From Psettodes erumei (taxonomy: Eukaryota; Chordata; Actinopteri; Pleuronectiformes; Psettodidae): a stretch of DNA of 64,000 nt. Shown one piece after another: positions 50,332 to 62,599 of the stretch. A program made the translations under genes and the position numbers. Position 1 is the stretch's first letter. Each line of letters opens with the position of its first letter. Location: assembly GCA_016785225.1 (NCBI GenBank), contig JAFBJZ010000344.1, forward strand, positions 558,001-622,000, given 5' to 3'. The notes under the pieces are model-generated. The model was not told the DNA's origin. It saw only the letters and a program-made list of their open reading frames with translations, and ran no database searches.

Positions 50332-51029
50332 CTGCAGGGCACATAGAGAGTAACACACAAAGTCAGTGCATTTCTAAAATAACTGGTAATGATTGTGGAT
50401 ATGTCTCACCCACAGTTTTTTGTAGGTTGTAAGTAGTTGTTTACTTTATTACTAGACAATGAAACCTTGCAGCTAGCCAGAGGCATTTTGACAGGTACAG
50501 TATGTGAGCCCCCTTTGCTGATGCTGCCTACACAGTACAGTGAGCAGAATCCATGAGAAGTTTCTTTTCACAGCCACAAGGTAAGAGTATGGATTTGATG
50601 CGCAGTGCAGGTTGCTAGCCAGTTCATTTCAACCAGGCATCACATTTCTTTACTTTAGATTCAAAGGTGATTCTAAAGTAAAAGTGGTGGTAGTAGGTCT
50701 ATTGATTTGATTATTTTTGTTATTATTATTATTTTAGATTTACAATAGCTGTCAAGCCAGCTTTAGGGGAACTTCTTCATTATTTGCTTTAAGAACAGCT
50801 AGCGCTTAGTGCATATCCACACAAACAATTACAGAAATTATGACATACAGTTTAAAAAGTAGTGCAAATTTGCAAGGCATATCAGCCCATGGAGGCACTA
50901 AAATTGTGCATTATACAGCCATGATGTTTCAGGAAAACACCCTATACTGTAGCTATCTTTACTCAGGACACAATCTAACTTTAAACAGACCATCTGCCGA
51001 TCTCATCAGTACCCAGGTAGTCAGCTGAG

Positions 51030-51310
51030 TCAAGGCTGATTTGAGTTGCACTCAGCCATATTCTGGCACTGCAGGACCAAATATGAGTTGGCTTTGGCCA
51101 AAATACGACTGCCAGATTTGGCTAAGATTTGAGGGTGTGGACTTGGGCTGAGTATCAGCTGTAGTTAGCAGCGCTACCTTTGCGCCAGAATTGTCAGTCA
51201 CCGTGAGTCTGGCATGAACCGGAGCAACCAGTAGTGTTGGATTCATTTTGGTGTTGGGCTGAGTAATTTTGGCCACCAAGGCAGAATGCGGGTGCATTAA
51301 GTGTGGCATC
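51030..51310. repeat. possible diverged dispersed repeat
   Basis: Phrases built around GGCCAAAATACGACTGCCAG, TTTGGCTAAGATTTG and GGCATGAACCGGAGCAACCAG resemble a fish family rich in TTTGGC/GGCCAAA words. The similarity is from memory and the copy is diverged. Confidence 0.25.
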
Positions 51311-54300
51311 CAAGGGATGCATTATAGGCAGTGGTTAACACAGTCCTTAAGCCTTTTTTTCAGGACTGCCCATTCCAATGATCATCACAGCAAATCTCTA
51401 TTGAAGAATGTTAAATTGCTCGAAGATTGATTTCATTCTTCTTGCTCAAAAGTGACTTGCGCTTTTAATTCACAACAAAGAGCTACATATCGATACAACA
51501 AACAAAGTGCTGATGCCCTTCAGTTACACATTATTTTACAGTGCAGGCAGGAAAAAAGATGCTTGCAACAAATACAAATGCAACTTTTCAGGCACAAGCA
51601 GACTGCAATTTTGGATCTACTACAAAACAAAATTTGTATATAGTCTATAGAGAAACTAATCTCAAAAAGAAGAAATGTTCTTGTCAGTACAAAATATGTA
51701 TATTATCCCATCTGCATCTACATTAAACAAAACCCTTCAGAACAAAAGTGGTCAAGTATTTTGATTGTTTTTGGTCCAGGGGCACAGTCTGCTCCATCTT
51801 TCAGCCACAGTTCACCTGAATGCACACACACATGGGTTGTCAATTAACCCAGGTACTGTTCAACTTCCTCTTTATTCTATCATTTTTTGTTCCCTGCACT
51901 GTCATGTCTCCAGCATCCCTGCTCCTCTCCTTATACCTCTAAAAGACTGCTTTGGACAGAAGGAACACATCATCTGCAATAAAATATATATATGCATTTG
52001 TATGAATGTGTATGTGTTTGGATTTACATCTTTAAATTTCAGTTTGAATGAAAGAAAGAACCAAATGCCTTTAGGCATTACGAAGGTCTTAGGCACAAGA
52101 ATAGTATCACCACACCCTCTTGTTTGTTTTTTACAGAGGTTTAACAAGACATTACCAGAAATCACTGATCAACTGAAAGCTGTTTTTTTCTTATCTGTTA
52201 TCTACATGGAGTATAGGTCTAAAATAAAACAAGTTGAACTGAAGTTTGCCTTTTTTATAATCATAGTCCATCCAGCTGTCTTTTTGCCATCGTCATTGCA
52301 CTGTTGTTGAGGAAAAGGTAAATTCTCCTGGTGCTGATGTTCACTTTCCTCCATCTATTTGTTGATAAGTGTAATGTAGGGAACTCTGACACAGACAATG
52401 CTGGTTTGGCCAGTGATGACTGGGAGATCAGGCCTCGCCTAAACCTGTCAGCTGAGACACAAGAGCAGAAAATATATGCTATTCAAATAAACATACCCTC
52501 AGCAGACATCCCCGGAATCCATGCTAATCAAGATAGAGGGTTTGGAGCAATTTTTTTTCACAGGTCATACAAAGCTAATTAGCAGCTTAGTATGAATATT
52601 ACGGTTTTCTGTCAGAGTTGAAACTGTTTTACTTATTGCACTTCAGAGATTACTGTTCTTGTGTTTTTCTCTGTATTTTGAAGTGGTTGGAACTAAGTCA
52701 CATACTAACGTGCACCAATCAGGATTTAGCAAAAGATGAAACAGAATCTAATTTGGTCAAATTTTTTCATCTAGTTTTTGGCCATTTCACTGTTCAAAAA
52801 TAATACCAATAAGGATGTTTTTCCTACTTTTTAATTCAGATGGATGTTTTTGTTATTTAGAAATGAATATTTAAAGATATGGAAGATCTGGGAGTAGATC
52901 ATTAGAATGAACACATCAATCTATGATCCAGATAAAATTACAGATGATTACAACAGAAATGTGTTGTAGAAAAATGTCACAAAATATTAAACAAATATAC
53001 AAATTGCTTAGCTTCTATAAATCAAACTCTTTAAATGAACATGCCCAAAATCTACTGTATAATCACAAATGTGCTAGGATGAAATCTGAAGTTAAAAGAT
53101 GAAACCAATTTGTGAACACACAAGCAAGTTTGATTAAAAACTGATTCCATGGCCCTGAAGTTCAAAGCCATGGTGTTTGTATACAGCGCTGGAAAGGAAT
53201 CTCCGCCCCTATGTCTACAGGCATAAATACAGCCCCACACAAGCCTGCGCTCTACGTTTTGTGCCTAATAGCCTCTTGGCTCTCGGCCTGCTCGCTGCTG
53301 AGGCCTCATCATCGCTCCACCTGGTCTCCACTCAACATTTTCCTGAATAACTCCTATATTCAAAAAGCTGCAAATGGCACCCTCTCTTAAGTAAATGCTA
53401 CTTTTTAAAAATGAGACTCCTTAGTGGTTATTTAATTTATCTTGATCTCTCCATAGTCACAGAGTTCTGTATAGAGAAAAAGGCCCTGACTTTTTAATGT
53501 GGTTGCTTATGCATCCTGCTTTGTGGGAAAGAGGGCTCATTCTGCGGTTTTGTTTAGGGTGAGTATTTCTCTTTATTTGAGTGTCAGATAATTGCCTAAA
53601 ATTAAAACGTAAACAAATGAATGGGCTCTGTTTATCCTGTCAGTGTGAATGGATTCTGTTCCATCTGCCTCCCTTGGCTCTCGCCTCCTGCCCTCCCTTC
53701 CTCCCTCTTCTCCCCTCTCTCATGCACTAGAGAGTGTGAGGGCTAAGCCGCACCTCGGTACACTTCAGCCTTTCTGCCTCTCAAGCTGGTTCACGCTCCA
53801 CTGACCAGGGCTAGGGCTGCCTGGGTTGCATTATCAATTACCGGCCACAGGCACACACTGTTCCTGACAGACCCAAGGGAGAGGCACTCCACAAAGAAAT
53901 TCCTGCAGTGGAAAAAGGGGTCTAAGGGAGGAGAGGTATTTCCATGGCCCCAGCTGCAAAGGGGTTATAAAAAAATATTCAATATAACCCCCCAACCCCA
54001 CCCCCCACCAATTCCTGTCGCTAGCCCAGTTGGCTTTAACACTGAGAACTGTTTAAGCATGTTTTCAAGTGCTAAGTGTACAATGTGTACAAGTGTGCAC
54101 CCAGGGTTCAGACCTCTGACTCATCACCCACATCACTGATATTTTGAGATTCAAATGGGTCTGGAATTATTCTGCATTAAATGAAAGTTACTACTGACTG
54201 GTAAAAACAAAATAACCCTATGCACATATACGCACAGTGTCCAGTCACATTAAGAAGTCAAAACAGAATGGCAAATTAGTCTGATTATAAAGCTAACTAG

Positions 54301-57300
54301 TGTAAGTTTGGAACTATTATCAACTTTACTCTTAAAACACAAATCCACACTCCCTGAAAAATAACTATTTCACTGGCTTTTCCCACTGGACAGACACCGA
54401 TCACGTTTTTTTGAGAGGAAAAGCAGGAGAGAAAGATAAAGAGCATGTGCGCATGTACAGCATGCGTGTCTGTGTCCTACTAGCCTATGTGTGAAGAGCC
54501 TGTCAGAGACAATGTGTCGCGCCTGTATGAGGGTGAGGTTCAGCCCAATGAAACGCCGCTGTCCCCTCCAACCGAGTCCCCCACTGTCACCCTGGGACGA
54601 TGATGCTGACAGTGATTGGTGACTATGTCCTGCACTCCTCTTTCCCCCCTCCATCCCTCCCATCCCTTGCTCCTGTGCTCCACTTTTATCTGGCCCCACT
54701 TGCTGCCCCTGGCTTTTAATGCAGAGCTTGGCTCACCATTAATCAAAGTCAAAGCCTCCCAGTGTCTGGCTGAGACAGAGAGGGAGGGACAGAGAAGAAA
54801 AAGGAGAGACAGAGAGGGAGAGAGAGAAAAAGAAAGAGAGAGTTTGAGAGAATGTGATGAAAGAATGAAAAGCTCCTTTACCTTCATACCATTAATCTAC
54901 TGTGGAATACAGATGAGTTGCAGCATCATTTTACATGTCTGGCAAAGGCCTGATTTTTCATTATTGTACCTCCAGTCACCATAATTCATATGGTACGGTG
55001 AAGGGTCAGCATATCAAATGTGCTGTTCCACATATTGAAAGAGTACTCAAGCTATTTAGTATTGCACTACCATAAAGTTGGGGCTCACAAGAGACCAAAA
55101 TGGTCAAAACGTATGTAGTGCAGAGTTACCCTGTCTATTTTTGTGGGTCAAGCACCAAATATGCTGGACCGTACTTTTCCCATGATGCCAATCAATAGTC
55201 TGTCTTTTTGGAAAATAACCCTAAAGACATTGGCTTTTGACAAGACCACCTCCCACAGCCACAGAATACATTAAAGAACTGTTTTTAAAAGAGGTCACCC
55301 TGTGACTAGCTAAACTTGCCATATTCTGTTAATTCAGTGAAGTTCCACTTTAAATTTCTGTAAAAAAAAATGCATTTATGCACAAACACACACAAAGTAG
55401 CCAATAATAGTTTTAAAAGTTCCCCAAAACACAGCATAAAAATTCTACAACTTCTAAATTCTTCAGCTCTCTCCCTTTCCTGTCAATGTGACCTCTCCTT
55501 CCTTGTGAGATTCCTGGGATAGACTGTGTGTGTGTGTATATATATTAACACAAGTGCATAAATTTGCATAAATACATATGGATACTTATACAGCCACCTA
55601 TACAAGCCAAAGTGTTCCTTCGCTACAGTGCACCTCTGGTTTGTGCTTTCAGATGCTGGCACACCATTGAACCATGGAGCCTCCTAATAAGGGTCTGGCG
55701 TCTCAGATGTGGGGAGAAGCCCAGAGTCATGTGGTGTGTCTTTGTCAAAGGCAGGGGTTTAAATATTACCCTCCCTATTAGCATGGGTCTCTCACAAACA
55801 TCATAAAGAGGGTCCATGGCGTCTAGGATCCATGGTTGGAATTATTTTCACGATCACATTATAGAAGGACGATTCTGAATGCAGCTCAATGTATGTGTGC
55901 GCGTGTGTGTGTGTGTGGGGGGGTCCTGTATATAGGCACAAACACAGAGAAACTCATGCCTACGCCTACTTTCACTACAACACTATATGAAGACATCATA
56001 ATTGATGAAGGGACTCAGTAACATTCAAACCCACGCTGTTATTTTTTGCCTGCAGCTAATAACTCACTTTTTTGGGTCCAGGGACAGCATCCAACATTTA
56101 TGAGAACAGGCATCAAATGAAATAAAAATGGCACTCGGAGAGAACCCAAAGAGCCGTCTAAAATGATGAAACTCCTGGACACCCTAGCTCTGCTGCATAG
56201 AGGCAGCAGTAAGAAGGGGGGAAACAAGGAAAAAGGCAAACCCCCAGGAAACAAATGGAAATGCTCTGTAGGCTGTAAACTGAGAAGACATAATGAGTAG
56301 TGTCTTGCATACCCTCCACAGACACGTTTGCCTAACATCGCATCTGATTTTAGAACCCCACAGTGTGTAGATCTCTTTAATTCATCTGGCTGTTTGGATT
56401 TCAGTCCAATGCGCTGCATCTTGGTATCCTGAATGCTACCCACTCTGTAGGACTTGCCCATAGAAGGCCAAGGATAGTGATGTTTGCATTTCTGTGGGAA
56501 TAGCACTCCAAACAGAGCAGCTAAGTGGAGGAGGATTGTTTGGTAGATATACTTGGCATTCTGTGGTCTGAGGGATTGTTGGCACATAATCTAGGTCAAG
56601 AAGGCTGTGCCAGTAAGATCAGAGAACTGTTGAGCATTGGGCATTAGTAGAAAAAGATAGCAGCAGTCATAAGATTTATGGACTTTTTTTTCTCATGTAT
56701 TGTCCAGCAAACCACCGCCGTATAACGGCTCAAGAGTAGAGAGGAGTTGTAAAATGTGTCAAGAAAAACGCCCACTTAATCTAAGGCAGTGGTGGATGCA
56801 GGTTAAGTGTCCAGGATGGATTACATAAGGAAACATGGCTGCCATATCACCACAAGTACTTTCATTGCCCACGTGATTACCACTGATATTTATCTTTGTG
56901 GTCGTTTAATATTTTAATAAATTGGCGGGGGCAGGGAGGGTCTCTTCCTCCTTCAATTAAATCATCCTATTTCACAAAAAAGACATAAAAATGGCTATTT
57001 TTCAATAGCTAACATAGATAAATATGACTAACTTCAGGCCAGGCGTGAGTGATAGCCTATGAGGGCACTTTATATAGTCTTTGCGCGTCTGTATCTATGT
57101 GTGTGTGTGTGTGTGCGCGCATGTATCTCCTGAAGAGTACAGGCCGTGAATGAACTCCTAAATCACACTATTGATCAGTCCTTCCTCCCAGACACACACC
57201 AGGATCGAGGGCAGTTAAATGGCCTCTTCGGTGATTCACACTAAATCCTTTCAACTCCCTCCTCACCTCCATTATCCCCACCTCTCCTCCTCCTCACCCG

Positions 57301-58179
57301 TGCTCTTCTTTTCCTCCCCTCACATTTTTCTTCTCATGGTCAATTTACACCATAACCTGTCTAAATACTGCTGCCTTACTATTTTCTAGGTGCTTTCTCG
57401 CTTTTCTGTAATCTCCCAACAGTCCGCGCAAAAGTCATGTCAAGTTGAAAAGGCAAGACTCCACTGAGACAAGCACAAACTTTTTATTTCTTAGAAATAT
57501 TAAGAAACATAAAGTACCTTAAAGTCCTTCAACTTAAAGGACCACTTCACCTGTTCATCTGTTCTCTCATTGGCTGATACGCTCAGTACTAGAGGCGTAA
57601 TAAAAAACATTACCATGGCCAATAGTCTTCATCTAATAAGAAAACTCCATTTATCTCTGTAATCCCACAGTTGATGATGTAGTAATACTGGTGGTGGTAT
57701 AGCCCCTTGTATCATCTTTTTTTTACCACAGAGAACTGTGAGTCTTTGAAACTAGAGAAAAACCTCAAACCCTAAACTGAACTTCAACACCAGAAACTGC
57801 TTGACCTTAAATTGCATCATGAGATATAAGTTCTGTGGCGGTATTGAGTGCGCATATAGAAGACTGTCACTGTAATGGCTGTAAATTTGCTGTATAAAAA
57901 GAGATGTACTGCATGTGACTGATGCTACAGGGCCTCATTTTCATGACACAGCAACAGTGACCTCTACAATCGCTGCTTCATGTTATGCATACAACGAGCG
58001 CATCTATACAGGCAAATAAAAGTTGCTATGCAATCATGTTACTTATCTCAACCCTTTTTAACAGCTGTGCTGAGCACAACAGCATGCTAAATGGTTCACC
58101 TTGAAAGGCAGAGTGAGGAGACTGCAGGAGACTGCACCTTTAAATGTGGCAGATTATTTAGGCTATAACATACTGCACA

Positions 58180-58204
58180 AAATAATAATAATAATAATAA
58201 TAAA
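58180..58204. repeat. (AAT)n microsatellite
   Basis: About eight AAT units, 0.5 kb left of the Tc1/mariner relic. Confidence 0.9.
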
Positions 58205-58719
58205 GGTTATTTGTTATGATGAACATACTAAAGTGTGGAATAGTAACTCCAATTTAAAGAGCATTTAATAGACAAATTTCAACTTTCACTTCCTGGATAT
58301 CTATGCACCTGTGCATTCCCTTATGCACATAAACATAGCCATGTCACATAAACAAAGAAATCTGTCGACCGTACTGGCAGTCTTGGCTGCGGCATGGAGA
58401 GGGCATTATGTGAAATTAGGATTGTGTATTGTTCATCTGTTAGATTCAAACACTGCCAGCCTGTGCTTTTGTCTTACAGTTAAGCGCTAAAATTGTCATT
58501 CTGATGCTTAAACAATCAAATAAGTTTCAGCAGGGTTCGACTGTGCTGTACTTTTAATGAATCAGTCTTGTTGCTGCTTAAAAAGCGAGATGAAGAAAAG
58601 GTTTGCCTTCACATAGGGCATCAACACCATGGATGCCAACTGAAAAGGAACTTTTGATTTTGATTTGGTTGTTTTTTCACACTCACATTTGATAGGATTT
58701 ACAACAAATACATATATTC

Positions 58720-59490
58720 ATCCCAAACTTTATTAGGAACACCTGTACACCTAGTACTCATGCTGTTGTCCCATCAGCCAACCATGTGGTGCTGTTCAGT
58801 GCATTAAATCATGCAGACACAGGTCAGGAGCTTCAGTGAATGACATAGTCAGACATCAGAGAGGGGAGAAAATGTGATTGCAGTAACTTTGACTGTGGCA
58901 TGATTGCTGGTGCCAGAAAGGCAGGTTTGAGTATTTCTGAAACTTAACTGTGATTTTAACACACACGACCCTCTGTAGAGTTTTTACTCAAACAAAAAAC
59001 ATCAGGCGAGCGACAGTTCTGCAGACAGCAACAACTTGTTGATGATAGTGGTCAGGGGAGAATGGCCCGATGGAGTCGAGCTGACGGAAAGGCTACGGTA
59101 TCTCAGATAAACACTCTTTATAGCTTTGGTGGGCAGAAAAGCACCTCAGAGAGCACAACATGTCGAGCCTTGAGGCGGATGAGCTACAACAGCAGGACCA
59201 CGCACCTTCCTTCTAAGGGCTACTTCCAGCAGGATAATGCATCATGCCACAGAACAAACAGTGTCTCAGACTGGTTTGTCATGAACATGAAAATGAGTTC
59301 AGTGGACTTCCATGACCTTCCTAGTCACCAGATCTGAAACCATATGCGGAGGTCACAAATCTGAAGAAAATGATGTGTTTCAAACTTCTTGTGTAATCCA
59401 TGTTTTGAAGAACTGAAGCTGTTTTGGGAGCAGAGGGAGGCCCAACCTATTTGTATTACTGTGGTGTTCCTAATAAAGTGCATGGTTTGA
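58720..59490 (+). mobile_element. internally deleted Tc1/mariner-type DNA transposon
   Basis: Terminal inverted repeats are intact: CTTTATTAGGAACACC at 58728-58743 and its exact reverse complement at 59463-59478. The interior is colinear with fish Tc1-like elements: first the helix-turn-helix part, then the catalytic GYFQQDNASCH segment. About 0.5 kb between them is missing, judged from the usual element length of about 1.3 kb. The element lies inside an epha4 intron in the opposite orientation to the gene. It cannot encode transposase but could be mobilised if ends and enzyme match. Confidence 0.8.
58860..59340 (+). pseudogene. Tc1/mariner transposase remnant
   Basis: The remnant begins with frame-disrupted DNA-binding domain sequence (58860-59060). 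An open stretch (59062-59337) then reads MARWSRADGKATVSQIN and goes straight from RRMSYNSRTTHLPS into KGYFQQDNASCHRT. That junction removes the central catalytic core and leaves one catalytic aspartate. An open frame of 91 codons survives by chance. It is a dead copy. Confidence 0.8.
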
Positions 59491-60732
59491 TAGACTTGAT
59501 GACCCCATTTCATGTATGACGATTGACACTGCATTGTGAATTTACCTTGCGTAATGTGAGGACCAAATGAGGAGGATTTTAATGTTCTTGAAAATGGACA
59601 TGGGTTATATTTATTAGGACAACAGCATTAGTGAAGTAACAAATATAGGGCCCTTGATTTTAAAGAGTGTCTCTGCTTTTAGATTTTGAAGTGCATTATT
59701 AACAATAATCCCTTCTGGATATTTCTGCCTCTTCAGTGGCCTGCCAATGAAACCCCCCTGTCGAAACTAGGAACAGTGCAATTATCTGGCTACAAAGGGC
59801 CACAGAGGGCTGGACACAGGGCTGGCAGATTACTGGCAGACACCTCATTACAGCAGCAGACTTCAACAATAGGGCAGTGCATTGCTTCTTCTACATCTAT
59901 CTGTCAAGTGTGCTATTAGCCTGTCAAATGGGGACAGTCAGCACCATTAGGCCACCCTGATAATCAGACCTATTTACTCCCTCATTTTCCTCTCCTTCAC
60001 TGTCACAGTCACGCAGTATGGTCAGAAAGAGACGCCTGCTTTCACCTTCCTACCCGGTCTTCCCTCCCACTCCTCCCCCGACTCATTCTCAGGACAAAGA
60101 CAAGTTCAGCTGGTCACTGCATTTCTCTGAGGGCAGCCTCAGATGGCGATGATCAAATACAGCGCGCCATTCACCAACTGGACCAAATTTCATTTCAAAA
60201 TATACTCGTATACAAAAGATGATTTCTGTTTCACTTTTCTTAGATAGAATGTGAAGTTAGTCCATTCTGCAAAGCGGACATGTACATCAGTAATTCTAAA
60301 CTATTTTGAAATTAGATATGTCATCAGTGGATCAGAATGTGTATTTGACAACACAGGCGCTCACTGTGCATCACAGAGCACATTACACTGAAAATAATAC
60401 TGCATGGCTTACAAAGGCGCCCAAGCTGTCAAATTTGTATCTCTTTCCTTATGGGAACCTTGCCAGTACGAACTCAACCAACAGTCTCTCGTCTTTCACC
60501 ACGCTGTAGCTCCACTTCACGTCTGTTATTAGGTCCCACAAGCTCACGCTGCAATTGTCACGGCCCGCCTCATCCACAGAAACAGAAAAATGAAGACAGC
60601 CTCATTTAAATTTTTCACTTGGTCAATACTTGTCCCTTGATAGGTGCTTCTGCTGTGTACAAGTCAAAGACCTACAAGAGCATGAAAAAACGCAGTGGCA
60701 AAGAGAACCGGCAAAGACAATATCCTCGACCT

Positions 60733-60976
60733 GTCATTTCCATTGGCTGGGCTCAGATCCCATCACAGGCTCAGTTAGAGGATGAGCACGCACACATGCA
60801 CGCACAAACATGCAGAGAGACAGACAGGGAGAAAGAGAGGGAGGAGAGAGGAAAAAATAACAGGATGAAGGTCATTTTCATCGACTGGGCTCAGATCCAT
60901 CGCAGGCAAAGTGAGAGAATGCACAAACACACACACACAGACACAAACATAGAGAGAGACAGACAAGGAGCTAGAG

Positions 60977-60980
<4 letters not shown>
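60733..60980 (+). repeat. two-copy tandem duplication, about 138-bp period
   Basis: GTCATTTCCATTGGCTGGGC at 60733 recurs as GTCATTTTCATCGACTGGGC at 60871. In both copies CTCAGATCC, a GAGAATGCAC-like segment, an ACAC-rich stretch and GAGAGACAGACA follow in the same order. The second copy runs into an AG microsatellite. Confidence 0.65.

Positions 60981-61018
<38 letters not shown>
60980..61018. repeat. (AG)n microsatellite
   Basis: Perfect AG run of about 39 bp, at the end of the 138-bp tandem duplication. Confidence 0.95.
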
Positions 61019-61025
<7 letters not shown>

Positions 61026-61595
61026 AGAGAGAGTAGGAGTGAAGATTATTTCAACTTGACCTGAAAGCAGCATCTGTCCATGTATCTATCTTGGGTTTGG
61101 TCTCCTCCAGTCCGACATTAAATTAATGAACAGTGAACAGAGTTGAAGCTGGATAGCTGTTATACAACATGAAAGCTCAAACTTGCACATCATCACGTCT
61201 CCGTTCTCAGCAAACCTTAGAACAGTGCAACAAAGACACGATGCGTTTTGTGGTTCACACCTAATATCAAATGCTCCATGTAACTCAAATATATAAAAGG
61301 GACAGAATTAAATAAGATTAAATCTCCTGTTGTTTCTTTTGTTAAACCACAGAGCAAGAGGGTGTCAGTGTATAAATCTGAAGATTTAAAGACAGGTTTT
61401 ATCTGCGGTGCAGCCTTCCGTGAAGAGAGAAGTACTGGCTTGTTATGCAGCACAGTTCAAACAAAGTCTCATTAAACAAAGATCAAATTAAACAACAAAG
61501 AGATGTGTCTGCGAAGCAACTAGCCCTTGGTGTGAATGTCAAAAAAAGAGGTTTCATAATAAATGACTTGTTTTGTTTGTGGAAGGATGATTTAC

Positions 61596-61650
61596 TTTTA
61601 GAGGTCGACCAGTTAATCGGTTTGCCGATTACTATATCCCAACTTTTACC
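61596..61650 (+). mobile_element. possible DNA-transposon end fragment
   Basis: TTTAGAGGTCGACCAGTTAA and then TCGGTTTGCCGATTA resemble the terminal sequence of a dispersed DNA-transposon family known from vertebrates (TTAGAGGTCGACCGATT type). Only one end is present. Confidence 0.35.
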
Positions 61651-62263
61651 AACAAGTAAACCTGTGATGGCCCATAGAGAAATTAAAACTGGGGCTATCT
61701 TAATGATCAGATTGGATGTGTAAATACACTACAAAGCTAAGAGAGAGGCTACAATGTACTGAGCTCATCTTGCTACAAAATGCAACAATCCTGTGTGTTG
61801 GATCTGGGTTTGAACTCCTCCATCATGTTTTCAAAAGGAAAAGCCATTACTCTGATTCAGGGAAAGAAGGTCTAGAAAGACAGCATATATGTATATGCCT
61901 AACTTTCACTGAGCCAGCTGACCTCGTGCTTCTGGCTCTAGTCATTATTCACAGTGGAGCGACAGGAAATCTCAGTAGCCCTACAGTCAGCTACGCTGTG
62001 AAGTGAGACTCTGAAGAGCACATTGTGCGAATGGTGCAATAATAGCAGGAGCTGCCTTTTCGTAGGAGTAAAATGAAATAAAAATGAGGCAGAGTGAAAC
62101 TAGATTGATTACAGAGGAATGATTTAAAAGACAACAGCGGCGGTATGCGAAGTTACATGACGATGCTGATAGTGTGAATGGATGAGTATAGACATTATTA
62201 TACTACCCCCACAACATCATCATCATCATAAACAACAGCCACCGAGTCATAGCATCCACGTAC

Positions 62264-62599
62264 CAGCCTGATTGGTGGTGATATCTATGGAGACATGCTG
62301 GGCGGGATACGGGCTCTTATTACTAACTCCGTTGACGGCCTGTATCTCGAAACTGTAGAGAGTGTGAGCCCAAAGGTTGCTGATGAACACCCTGGTCTCG
62401 GTCAGACCCAGCTGTCGTGGGACAAAATCCACGTTGTCGTCACAGTGAGAGCAAGAGCGCCGGTCAGCCCGGCACTTCTTGCACACTATGTTGTAGACGA
62501 CATCGTCACGGCCACCCGTCTCCCTGGGGGCGTGCCACTCCAGGATCACAGAGGTTTCATTCACAATGGAGATCACGTTCCTCGGGCTGGATGGGACAC
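62264..62599 (-). CDS. epha4: epha4 exon: first fibronectin type III domain
   Basis: This 336-nt exon encodes residues 1-112 of the visible protein. It enters in phase 1 after a ctgcag acceptor and leaves in phase 1 at a G|gtacgt donor. It holds the whole first FN3 repeat: VPSSPRNVISIVNET near the start, an ILEW core tryptophan, and ITTNQA at the end. Four cysteines (40, 43, 50, 53) form the CKKC...C..C cluster typical of EphA FN3-1. N14 in NET is a potential N-glycosylation site. The RADRRSC and FVPRQLGL segments are the best EphA4 signatures. FN3 domains form the extracellular stalk and take part in receptor clustering. Two overlapping plus-strand open frames here are antisense shadows. Confidence 0.97.

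Larger units (their letters stand above)
50332..62263 (-). other. epha4: epha4 intron between FN3 exons (11.9 kb)
   Basis: A phase 1 intron. It contains an internally deleted Tc1/mariner element (58.7-59.5 kb), a two-copy 138-bp duplication ending in an AG microsatellite (60.73-61.02 kb), a short transposon-end-like fragment (61.6 kb), and a possible diverged repeat at 51.03-51.31 kb. Open frames of up to 182 codons occur but resemble no known domain. Confidence 0.85.

Noticed and set aside
51765..52310. Plus-strand open frame of 181 codons
   Set aside because: Hydrophobic, biased composition without any recognisable family, located in an intron in antisense. Not supported as a gene.
56039..56587. 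Minus-strand open frame of 182 codons in the FN3 intron
   Set aside because: No domain, no consensus splice borders in keeping with an exon, and leucine/serine/proline-rich low-complexity content. A chance frame is most likely.
60432..60572. Minus-strand open stretch without ATG, reading ...SLWDLITDVKWSYSVV... and ending in a stop
   Set aside because: It looks protein-like at first sight, but it is under 50 codons, has no clear acceptor site and matches no family I know.
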